From Gorsachius magnificus (lineage: Eukaryota > Chordata > Aves > Pelecaniformes > Ardeidae): 64,000 nt of DNA. Positions 14,101 to 23,857 of this stretch are shown piece by piece. Under the pieces are notes generated by a model that was given only the letters and a program-made list of their open reading frames with translations, searched no databases and was not told the origin of the DNA. The DNA is taken from assembly GCA_034008185.1 (NCBI GenBank), contig CM067082.1:84071684-84135683 (forward strand), given 5' to 3'. Position 1 is the first letter of the stretch. The number at the start of each line of letters is the position of its first letter. A program made the position numbers and the translations under genes.

Positions 14101-15632
14101 GCCGTATACTTTATCCAAGAAAAAAAGCTTCTCCTTCAACTGTTATTTACTGAATAATAATGCTAACTGAAATTATTTCAGTGCAGAAGGTTAGGAAGTT
14201 TCAGAGCTAATCCTAACACATTTGTGTAATAGTTTGAATCTGGTTTTAATTAATTAGTAATAATCTGTGTGTGAAGGTCTCACAGCACTTTGATAATGTA
14301 AAAAATGGAAACAGTCTTTGGAGAAGCACCAGTCTGACTAAGCCAAAGAGACTCTGTCACTGGTTTCTGTTAAGCCAGAACTCCACTCCCACTGCAAGGC
14401 TGCCCAGCGAGGAACAGGGGAACCACAGTACTTTGCTTTCAGAAATTGTAATAGCAGAGTCACAGTGCCGGTCCTGTGGTTTGTGCTGGTTTATCTTTGG
14501 GCTGATCGTATTTCTTCTGTTGAGTATGCAGGGTGCAGTGCGGAAGAAGGGCTTGGGCTTTCATCCTGCAGTTGACACATTTGTCCAATTTTTGAGGAAC
14601 ATTGCTATAAAAAAGGCAGTCCAATATATTTCTGAAATTTTGCAAATCACACTATTTTTTAAGCTTCCTTTATATATGAACGCTTTGTCAGGGAATATGG
14701 GAATTATATGATTTACATCCTTTAAAAAACAAGCAAAACTGATGATATATTCTAAATGGCTAATATCCGGAATTCCAATTAGTTCAACAGTTCACAGAAA
14801 ATTAAAATTCTATCTTAATCCTGTGGTAAGGTCTCTGTATTATTTAACTGCTTCATTCCACATGGTTCTTATAGGTGCACTCTTTTTTTTTACTTTTGGC
14901 AGAGTCAAATTACACCAAAAGGTACTGTAGTGCTCTTGACTTTACAGGAAAAATTAGTAGTCTGAAAAAGACACTTCACACTATTTAATAATTTTGCAGC
15001 AGCCTATCGTTTGTTTGACAGGAAACAGAAAATATTGAGATGAATATCTCAAGAGCAGTGTTCCATAATGAAAAAACCTACATATATGCATTGAGCGTAC
15101 AAGCTGTACTACTTAGGACTTTTGAAATTTGCTAAGAGCATTTTACAAGTGCAGTCATTTTCACTAACACTCCTGCTTTCCATTTGGATGAAGTATCATC
15201 TGTCACCACTCAATCTTTTTTTTTTTTTAGCTATTAAAAAGGCATGTAATTTTAATTTTTGTGGCCCATTACTGTGCAAATGCCATTGGGCTCGTTTAGC
15301 CTGAACTCATGGTCTAAATTCAAATCCCTCTGCTTTTGAGGAGACAGCATCATAATCTAAAAATCAAGATATGAAAATAACTAGAAACAAATAATATGAT
15401 TTAAAGCAACTCTACGGGGAGCAGAAATGGGTACACAAATTTTCCAAAGTGACACAGTGGACAAAATATGGAAATATGATAAAATAATGTACAGCCTTCA
15501 ACTGATAAAGTTGAAATCACAATTTCATGATCTCACTGAACCTGGGGGTCAAAGAATTCCAAATAACTAGAAAAGTAGAATGCATTTAACCATTACAGTC
15601 CTTTAGAAAATATGTAGTATTTGGATAGTCTC

Positions 15633-15709
15633 TTTTTTTTTTTTTATTAATAAACTAATTTATTTAGATATATACATTCCTTAAAAAAAAAAAAAAAAGA
15701 AAAAAGAAA
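15633..15709. repeat. Poly-T / poly-A inverted pair
   Basis: A T13 run at 15633-15645 and an A16 run at 15683-15698 (extended by gaaaaaagaaa) flank about 37 bases of AT-rich sequence, forming a potential A-T stem. It lies about 375 bases before the GMDS exon. Confidence 0.85.
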
Positions 15710-16057
15710 CGGCAACAAAAAACTTGAGGGTGGTCTAAGATGTCTGTCTTCTTTATGTAACCTCTTGCATTTTGTGTTTAAGAACTGACATTCCAAATTA
15801 TTTTCTTTGGCTTTATGCCTGGACCGAATACTGAGGCAGCAAATTAGGAATGCTTAAGAAGTCCCACAAAGAAAGATGTTTGCTGTGAAAGTGCAGCTAA
15901 TGTGACACTTACACTGGAAGCTTCTTAGCCTACACAAATGATAAAAGATGGCACGGGTCTAGGTGGCATGAGAGGAGTGAACGAAGACTGAAAGTACCAA
16001 CTGCCGAGCTATAGAAGGTGTTTCTTGTGGCCAGTTATCTGCCATGGTGGCTATGCT

Positions 16058-16083
16058 GATACTACCTTTTATTTCCATTCCAG
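16058..16083 (+). other. GMDS: Splice acceptor and polypyrimidine tract of the GMDS exon
   Basis: The 26 bases before the exon are rich in T and C (ctaccttttatttccattccag) and end in the invariant AG at 16082-16083. The reading frame extends 5' of this point without a stop as far as 16044, but GMDS similarity begins exactly after the AG, which fixes the boundary. Confidence 0.9.
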
Positions 16084-16211
16084 GGGCTAACTTTGTTACT
16101 CGAAAAATTAGCCGATCGGTAGCAAAGATTCATCTCGGACAGCTGGATTGTTTCAGCCTGGGCAATCTGGATGCTAAGAGAGACTGGGGCCATGCCAGGG
16201 ACTACGTTGAG
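16084..16211 (+). CDS. GMDS: Internal coding exon of GDP-mannose 4,6-dehydratase
   Basis: The 128-bp exon encodes the end of a split glycine codon plus 42 residues, from [15 protein letters not shown] through [17 protein letters not shown]. This matches human GMDS residues about 215-257, as I recall that protein, with only three conservative changes (Y231H, E236D, K253R). The enzyme is a cytosolic, NADP-dependent extended short-chain dehydrogenase that converts GDP-mannose to GDP-4-keto-6-deoxymannose, the first step of de novo GDP-fucose synthesis. This exon lies after the catalytic Thr/Glu/Tyr/Lys residues (155, 157, 179, 183 in human) and includes the family's conserved RDWxHxxDYV element in the substrate-binding half. 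The acceptor is a pyrimidine-rich stretch ending in ttccattccag at 16083; the donor is GAG|gtaagc. The entry phase is 1 and the exit is in phase 0, as expected if the next exon begins with the Ala-Met-Trp codons. No stop or frameshift is present. Identity is close to certain; only the exon number is not determinable here. Confidence 0.97.
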
Positions 16212-16217
16212 GTAAGC
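16212..16217 (+). other. GMDS: Splice donor of the GMDS exon
   Basis: The exon ends GTTGAG and is followed by gtaagc, a close match to the vertebrate donor consensus. GMDS similarity stops at this glutamate codon, and the frame runs on for only about ten unrelated residues before a stop. Confidence 0.92.
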
Positions 16218-18489
16218 TGTGGGCCACATAACTTTTTCTGAATCTTGTGCGTGGTGGGGATAGTGCTTATTGCTGTAACTTCAGGTCATGGTCCATGGAG
16301 GGCTATCTCAAGATGTTTTTGCCTATTGAGGCCTGTTAACTTTGTCTTGCTCTTGATTTCAGACTAGGGAATTTAGTAACACAGCAGTCTACCTCAGGCA
16401 TGACCTGAACAGAAAAATAAGTCTTTGGGCTTACATTCCTTGACTGAATTCCTTGGGGGAGGGGGCCAACTATAAAGTGGATCTATTTTAGAGTATTTCT
16501 CCTATTGTTTTGACAAATTTTATGACCAATATTTAGATTGCAGCAAGATGCAATATGACCTGAAGTCAAAGATCCTGCTGGAGGTTGGTGGCCTTTATTA
16601 TAATAAGGCAAGAATGATGTATATATTAATGGTCAAAGGTCCAGCTGGTTATACATTAGAAAGTAGCATCGCAACATAGTTGTGATGGGGGGTATTGCAA
16701 TGCATGTGACTACATCTAGTGTTTGAAATGTTTTCATAGTCAGGATTTGTTTCTAATTTTATTCTATGTGTCTACTTAAGCAGACAAACAAAAAATACCC
16801 CTGTATTGTATTGCAAGGAGACATGAATGACCATGTAGGAAATATTGTCTTTTCCCCAGGAGACTTTTGTCCCCATTTTGGTGCTTAAAGATTTCCTGTG
16901 GTCATTGGACTATTTCTGTCTTTTAATAATTCCTTGCTGGGAAACCGGATTTGGCTTCACCATTCACTGATGTAGTTTTAAAAGATGATGACTGTTTGTT
17001 TTGGTTTTCTATATTACAAAGAAGTATTTCAGTAGGAAAAAGTCTGATTTGGGATTTTTATCCTAAATTGAGATTTAAAAAGTAAAATAACAGCTGAGAT
17101 CTGAAATCTTGTTTATGGTCAAAAACAAACAGCAAGAAAACAAAATTGTAATATCACAATATAAACTTTTGTTCTGAGTGATATTAAAAGAAGTAAACAG
17201 CCATACTGCCTTGGCATCAAAAGGGTTGTATCAAGTAGGCAAAGAAGGTGATTTTTGGCAGCCAGCTATAAATAAAGTTGGCTTTTACTTCTGCACTGTA
17301 TTTGCATGTAGGGTGGCAAGGGCATCATGAATGTCATGGCTATGCCTCCATGATTATTGTATTTGTGGCTACATCATTAGTTGAAGCAGTTAATCCAGTA
17401 AGTCATGCCAGTCATCTTTTTAATGGATAAAACTATAGTCAAGAGTGTTCATAAAGTCAGTTACCACGTCTCAACTGAAAGGAAGTAAAAGATAAGCTAA
17501 ATAAAATGATCAGTTGCATGAACATAATGAGCATAATTTGCTAGCAGGCATTGGGTATTCTATAAATACTTCATCTATCTCATTCTAAGACATCTTGCAC
17601 CAGATCATAAATTGTGGGATGAATTCTGATGTCTTCTTCCATAAGGGAAATCCAGAATAACCCTCTTGTGCCTAGTGGGTCAGACCCTTGTCCTGCTTTC
17701 AAACATCTAAAAACAAAAAGGAAATGAAAACAAGTCTATCCAGAAGAATGACTAGCTTTCAAGGCCTTTGGCCTCCAGAAGGAATGTAGTTGTCCAAGGT
17801 CTACAGCATGAACACATGTTTGTTGTGTAAGTAGCATTCCAGACCTTTCAGCTACACGTTTTGGGCCTGTCCCAAAATCTTCTGCAAAGAATTCCTCACT
17901 AAAATATAGTTCATCTTGAGTATTTCTCTTCCTGGAGAGGTACCCCTTCGGATAACGGGAGAGTTATTATCAATTCTCTAATTCCCTGAATATTGCGGAA
18001 ATGTGGTTACAGGCAGCCTTCTAATGGCTAAAAAAGAGAGTAACTTTAAACAGGAAATAAACAATTATTTGAGGCTTTAATGGACTGGAAAGTAGGGCTT
18101 AGAGATTTAACGTTGTTCAAATAAATACATAGTATGTTAGAAAGCACGATCGTATTTACAAGCATTTGGGGAGCTTCCTTAAGCATATGGCTGAACACGT
18201 AGGGATATATCTTATCTTCTCCATATGTACTTTTAAATCCCATTGATATTAATACAAGTAACACATGTGCCTATAGAGTAGACCATATACTGTGTTTTCT
18301 TTCTCCTTATTTCCTTATTAGGGATAATAATAAAACCATAAATACATTCCTTTTTGTTGTTTTATAAAACATTATGGGTCAATTCCTGATCTCATGAAAG
18401 TTGATGGCCAAACTCCCATTGACTTCGTGGAGAGATCGTATCCTGTATGTATTGGAGTGGAGAAGGTCTGGTGCTTACAAAGCACAAGC

Positions 18490-18575
18490 AGAAGTCAGGA
18501 CTCTTGGGCTTTGATCGCATGCGTTCATCCCGCTGCCACTGTGATTTTGGGCAAGTGCTTCTGTATACAGTAAAG
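18490..18575 (+). repeat. Probable MIR-type SINE relic
   Basis: Two stretches in the right order match the ancient MIR family: 'gaagtcaggactcttgggct' and 'ctgccactgtgattttgggcaagtgctt', the latter resembling the MIR core 'ctgccact...tgtgaccttgggcaagtcactt'. The expected tRNA-derived head and the 'tgtaaaatgggg' tail are not recognisable, so this is an eroded core fragment in the sense orientation. MIR copies are old and shared across amniotes, which fits the divergence. A masking run against amniote repeats would settle it. Confidence 0.5.
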
Positions 18576-19711
18576 CACAGAAACGCATGCCTGCACTGAA
18601 GCATGTAGGTGCCCACCAAGGGATGGGCTGCCAGAGTGCTCAGTGCTAGCTGTGGGTTGAGGTTGGCTTTAGTAGCAGATGATTCAGAATTTTGATGTTT
18701 AAACATAGGTTCGTATCAGGGGAGAATAGTTGGAATATGCGTTTGATCAGGTTTTTGAGTTGGGACTTGAACTGCCACCTGCAGGAACTGAAAATCAGGT
18801 ACAGCGGCATAGTGCTGGTGAATGAAACCTGGGAAGTCTAACTCACTAGAAAGAAAGGTTTCTATTCAGCGTTTGAAGAGAACAAAATACAAATAAGTAG
18901 GCATTGAAGTTTGGGGGGTGGGGGATTATTAGTTTTATCCTAAAATTATATTAGTAACTGCTAACATTTTTGCAGAAATTGCTGTTGCCTCTTAGTCCCC
19001 CTTTCTCCATTTTTACTTTACTGTGATCCAGCACAAATTTTACAGGATAATATTAGAGATGACGATCAATGCCACTGAATTGGAAGAGGAAAAATAATAT
19101 ATCAGCGCTATTGATATATGAATGCTCTGTGTGCTATTTTGTTTTGTGAGGGTAACTTATACCTTTTATTTGTTGCAGAAGGTTCTAGTAAACCATCTGC
19201 TTGGTATTTTCAAATGTTAGTACAATAGCAAGCCTTAACAGCCTGACTCATTTCTATACCACTTATAAAACACAAGGCATCATACAAATTTCCTCAGACA
19301 CTCATCCAAGAGTCTTATTTCAAATAAATATAGATTATCAGAAACATTTAACTTGGACCATTAAAAAAATGCCCATCAATCCATCACTCAGTTTGTTTTT
19401 TTTTAATTTCCTACTTGCTAAACACTGTAAATGAAGTTGTGAAGGTATACCTGCAACTGAAACCTTAAAGTGTTGTTCTTGGGGATGTAATAGACACATT
19501 TATTTGTAAAGATGTAAAGGGAAAGCCAACAAATAGAATATAGTCATGTTGGGAAGTGGCTCTGGGAAAAGAGCAAGTTCATATTAGAGTTCAATAGCTG
19601 AGGCTTTTTCTTCCTTTCCTTCACCCGCTGATGCTCAGGTTGCCTTCGGTAGTTGCACTGCCTGCACCTCAGCGTTGTGCAGAGGACAGAAGCACTGCAC
19701 TGATGAATGCT

Positions 19712-20262
19712 GTGGAAATCCTATCAATATTCACCTAGAGTACTGCATCCAGCTCTGGAGCCCTCAGCACAAGAAGGACATGGAACTGTTGGAGCAGGTC
19801 CAGAGGAGGGCTGTAAAAATGATCCGAGGGCTGGAGCACCTCTCCTATGAGGACAGGCTGAGAGAGTTGGGCTTGTTCAGCTTGGAGAAGAGAAGGCTGT
19901 GGGGAGACCTGATTGTGGTCTTTCAGTACTTAAAGGGAGCCTATAGGGAAGACAGGGAAAATCTTTTCAGTAGGGCCAGCTGTGACAGGACAAGGGGTAA
20001 TGATTTTAAACTAAACCAGGGTAGGTTTACACTGGATATAAGGAAGAAATTCTTTAAAATGAGGGTGGTGAAACACTGGAACAGGTTGCCCAGAGAGGTA
20101 GTGGAGGCCCCATCCCTGGAAGCATTCAAGGCCAGGTTGGATGGGGCTCTGAGCAACCTGATCTAGTTAGCGGTGTTCCTGCTCACTGCAGGGGGGTTGG
20201 ACTAGATGACCTCTAGGGGTCCCTTCCAACCCAAAACATTCTATGACTCTATGATTCTATGA
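19712..20262 (+). mobile_element. CR1 LINE, 5'-truncated 3' end
   Basis: This is the 3' end of a chicken-repeat-1 (CR1) non-LTR retrotransposon in the same orientation as GMDS. It covers the last part of the reverse-transcriptase ORF and the short 3' UTR. The UTR contains 'ggttggactagatgacctct' and 'gtcccttccaaccc', followed by terminal short repeats attctatg/actctatg/attctatg near 20238-20262. CR1 copies are nearly always 5'-truncated and integrate without obvious target duplications, and none is visible here. The exact 5' junction is uncertain by a few tens of bases. Confidence 0.95.
19714..20166 (+). pseudogene. CR1 ORF2 C-terminal remnant (reverse transcriptase end)
   Basis: The CR1 fragment retains an uninterrupted frame of about 150 codons ending at a TAG at 20164-20166. 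Recognisable CR1 ORF2 C-terminal blocks occur in order: [60 protein letters not shown], and [20 protein letters not shown]. These belong to the region after the reverse-transcriptase catalytic core, so the polymerase active site and the N-terminal endonuclease are missing. The piece cannot be functional. The frame is open upstream to at least 19675, but the residues there do not look like CR1. The absence of stops or frameshifts suggests a fairly recent insertion compared with the other CR1 pieces in this window. Confidence 0.9.
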
Positions 20263-20340
20263 ATATATATCTTACAATAGTAAAAAAAAACCAAGTCAAA
20301 GGTAACAGTTTTAATAGTCTTTAAGTATTCATACAGATCA

Positions 20341-20372
20341 GAAGTATTTTCTCTCCAGAAGTATTTTCTCTT
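20341..20372. repeat. 17-bp tandem duplication
   Basis: The unit gaagtattttctctcca is followed directly by gaagtattttctctt, a near-perfect two-copy tandem repeat about 80 bases beyond the end of the CR1 element. Confidence 0.9.
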
Positions 20373-22086
20373 GCCTTCAATAGAAATCCAGCAGTGTTTC
20401 AAGCAATAATTACAGAGGACTCATAGCTGGGTCATAATTGGCTCCAATTCAATTAATTATAGGTCTAGTCAAATGCTTAAAATTAAGCATGTGCCTAAAT
20501 TCATGGTGAAATCAGGGACCATTTGATGTTCTAAATGTATGGCAGTCAGCTTCCATTAATTTATACTTAAATAATGTAAAAAAGTCAAAGCAAAAAAGAA
20601 CAGTTTATAAGTAAGTAATACAGTTTTGATACAGTCCAACCAAGCACATTAAGGAACTGTTTAAAGAGAGACTTTCCATCTTTTTTTTTTTTTTAATTAT
20701 TATTTGGTACCGGTGCTGATACTTACTTTACTTTGTGATTAAAATGTGCAAGAAAATGTGCAGTCATTTTTATTGTCTTAAACCATTTTGTGCATGTTGA
20801 AATTGAGATAGTAAAATCCAATCTACAGTGATGCCTTCTGTGTTTAAATCTCCAGCCAGCATCACCCGGTCTTTTATTCATGATTCTTCTGTTCACCATT
20901 CTAATATGTAGAGACTGACCCTTGGAGACAGCTACTACCATTTCAGTTGTGGGAAATCCCTTCTTACATGTTTGTGTGTACATTTAGATATAAAAACTCT
21001 TGCTGGACAGAATTATTGAAAATTTTACTTTACCCTTGTGCATAAGAAAAGGATTCAACCAGTGAGACTGTTGGGCAAGGCATTTCTAGTTCTGTTCTGT
21101 TGTTTTCTTGGAGTGTTAAGGATGTGTCGTCTCTTGAGATACATTTTACCTTAGCCTGATGAGACTCGAAGTTTTTTCTGACACATCCTTTTATCAGCCC
21201 AGCAGAATACTTGCTTGTAAGAGTCTTGCTTTGTTGAGGATTGCTGGTTATAAAAAGAAACTCAGTTATACCTCTCTGTGTGGCTATCGATACCTCATAT
21301 AGTTATGAGATTGGCTCATGAACTTAGAGGCATGCTTTTGAATGAGGATTACCCTTTTGTTATGGACTGAAGTGAAAAATGTTTTTCCCTTCTTACTGCT
21401 TGGTTTTTATCCTCAAAGTTTATCACTTTTATCAGAAGTTAAGAAATAATTTTAAACCCTCGGTGCTGGACTTGATGTGGAGTTAGACTGAAGATTTTGA
21501 ACATTTTCTGCAAGACTTTTCTGAGCAGTGACCAAACGGTCACAAACAATAAGTATATAGTGAAGCTCTCTTCAGCGTACATTTTTTCCACATTGTCCCA
21601 TGCAAGACGAGAAAAAGTTGGTATTTAAATAATGATATTTTCTTTCCGTTAGAGCACGATTTGATGCCAGCAAAATGTAGGTATAATTCTCAAACACGTT
21701 CTTTCAGGTTTTGAAAATGCAGGCAAACCTTTCCTTATGAAGAGAGAACATGTTTTAGAACAACTGTGATTGATAATGAAAGTTTTCCTTCTTAATTCCA
21801 AATAAAAGCTTACATTTTGCTAAATAAGGCTGCACAAGAAAAGAGCTTATAATACATTCGCTTCAGCACATGTAGTTTAGATTAGACTTTGTGACTGTTA
21901 GAAATAGTTGCAATTCCCAGCAGAGCAACACACTATCATCTTAATTTTATTCATGTTGATGATGTCTGCATTAAAGAAAAACAAAACAAACCCCAAGTCC
22001 TTCATGGCTTTTGAAATGCTGAAGTCTGTTAATAAATGTGATTCTAAATAACTACAGCGTGAGAAAATTCAAACATGCTTTGTACC

Positions 22087-22150
22087 TGTGTGCGTGCGCG
22101 CGCGCACACACACATAATGTGTATATATGTGTGTGTATGTGAATGTATGT
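22087..22150. repeat. Compound GT/CG/CA/TA microsatellite
   Basis: Alternating purine-pyrimidine sequence: tgtgtgcgtgcgcgcgcgcacacacacat, followed by tgtgtatatatgtgtgtgtatgtg. The core at 22094-22107 (gtgcgcgcgcgcac) is a perfect 14-base palindrome. Confidence 0.95.
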
Positions 22151-23821
22151 TTCTGTTTGTGCATGGATGATTTTGTGGGAATTATTTTCAATTTAATGTA
22201 TTTTAAGAGGTGCATGTATGTGCTGTTCTCTCTTTAAGTTGGAGATGAGAGTTGCTAATGAGAAATTGAACAAGAAAGTAGTTTATTACAATAGACATGA
22301 ATGGTCTCCACATTTAAAACATGAAAATAAGGAAAGAAAAGGGGTTTAATTACAATATGTAGGTGTTCTGTCTAATGCACATCATATGGTATTGATTTCC
22401 ACCAGCAGTGCGTACTCTAAGTGTTGCTGTTAGACCTTTTCCTTTCAGAAAACTCTCCCGATCTATTTCAGAACTACAGCACCCTTTCCCCCTTTTTATT
22501 TTCTTGCAGCCATTTTTTTTTATGTGAGGGGGAAATAATTGTAAAAAGATTTCTTTCTTATTTACATAAATTTTTCTTTAGCTTTCTTTTTCACCACTTT
22601 TGTGTTTGACCTATTAGTGTTTTTAGGCTTTACAAAGCCAAAAAAAGTGCTTTCCTCAGCAGAACCATCTGGTTTAGTTTCCTGTGCCTCAACAATGATA
22701 TGTGTATTACTATCAAGGCCACCCCAGTGGTTTTCTAAGTGGTCTTGTTACAGCGGTGGTCTTACAATTCAGTTGGAGTGATGGAGAGGTTAGACTAAGG
22801 CTTCTTTCAAGTATAAGGTTTCCAGATTGATAAATTATGTATTGTTGTCATATTTCTGAGGCTGACCTATTATGCCGTTCTAGCTTGAGTGCAGTATCTC
22901 TTCAAATACCACAACTACAAGAGTCCTCCTGACAAATTCTGCTTTTGCAGCGTGTTCTTCTTGTGGAATACCAACTTAAAGCATCTTTCAGAAGTAACTT
23001 TAAATGCATGCTGTGTTCCTGTGATTTTAAGTTTTCTGCTCTGTCTGGCAATGTGTGGAAAAACAAGTAAAAATATGACTGGGTCCATGTTTAGGAGCTG
23101 TACTTGTACTTGTGAGAGGATTGGAAGAAAACACATGGATGCCAGCAGAGAGACTATAAAATACAGTATGTATGCCATCATTGCAGTCCCAGTCAGCTCA
23201 TGCTGCAGGACAATGTTTGCTCATTAGCAGATACAACACCAGGGTGAAAACAAAGCAGACTTATTTAAAAAAAAAAGATCTGTTCCACCTTCCAGTCAGT
23301 CTTGTGGTGGTTTTAACTTGGGGCAACTGCAGATGAGATTGTGGGAAAGAAAGGAATCTCATGAGGGAGACAGGATTGCCTGGACCCAGGGAGCAAGTAC
23401 ACCAGCCAGCCTGACTGAGGCTGCAGCTGCGCCTGGGGGGAAACCACTGCCCCATCGTGGGATGGAGCATGTTCACCATAAAGTGAATCCTCACAAAATC
23501 TAGCAGCAAAGGTCTCGCAAATCTCTCTTGAGTGTATGTAAACCATGATTTTTAAATTATTTTTTTTTCTGTTTTGGTCCACACAAAGCTTATGTATTGG
23601 GCAAGTTCAGGGCCAATTTGATGGAAATGTTCTCATAAACGTTCTCTAGCCCTCTGCATGCAAAATTTCAAATACTTACTGTAGAACAAGGAAACCCTGA
23701 GTTAATGGAAAAAATTATTGAGGTTTATGGTGAAGTTAATACAAATGAAAGGTATCCTTTAATCAGCTGAATCACTTCAACTGACATTTTTGCTTCCTTT
23801 CTTTGCTCTTTTTCCTACCGT

Positions 23822-23857
23822 GAGGGGAGGTGGGGGGAGGGAAGAAAAAAAAAAAAA
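23822..23857. repeat. G-rich then A-rich purine tract
   Basis: gaggggaggtggggggagggaag followed by about 13 adenines. All bases are purines except one T at 23831. The G runs are long enough and close enough to allow a four-strand G-quadruplex on the + strand. Confidence 0.9.

Larger units (their letters stand above)
1..16083 (+). other. GMDS: Intron of GMDS upstream of the exon (partial)
   Basis: No second exon could be recognised in these 16 kb. The sequence is AT-rich with frequent stops in all frames. The ORFs that do occur lack similarity to known proteins, lack paired splice sites, and are of lengths expected by chance. Contents worth noting are short homopolymer runs (poly-T near 1940, poly-T/poly-A pair at 15.63-15.70 kb), an ATTG tetranucleotide run at 5117-5132, a telomere-like G-rich patch at 6826-6855, and a small GC-rich patch at 11985-12062. 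The preceding GMDS exon, which should end with the Ser-Pro-Arg-Arg codons, was not seen, so this intron is at least 16 kb. A short exon under 60 codons could have been overlooked. Confidence 0.8.

Noticed and set aside
14271..14711. 146-codon plus-strand ORF with a hydrophobic segment (LCWFIFGLIVFLLLSM)
   Set aside because: A single membrane-like stretch arises easily from T-rich DNA; nothing else supports a gene.
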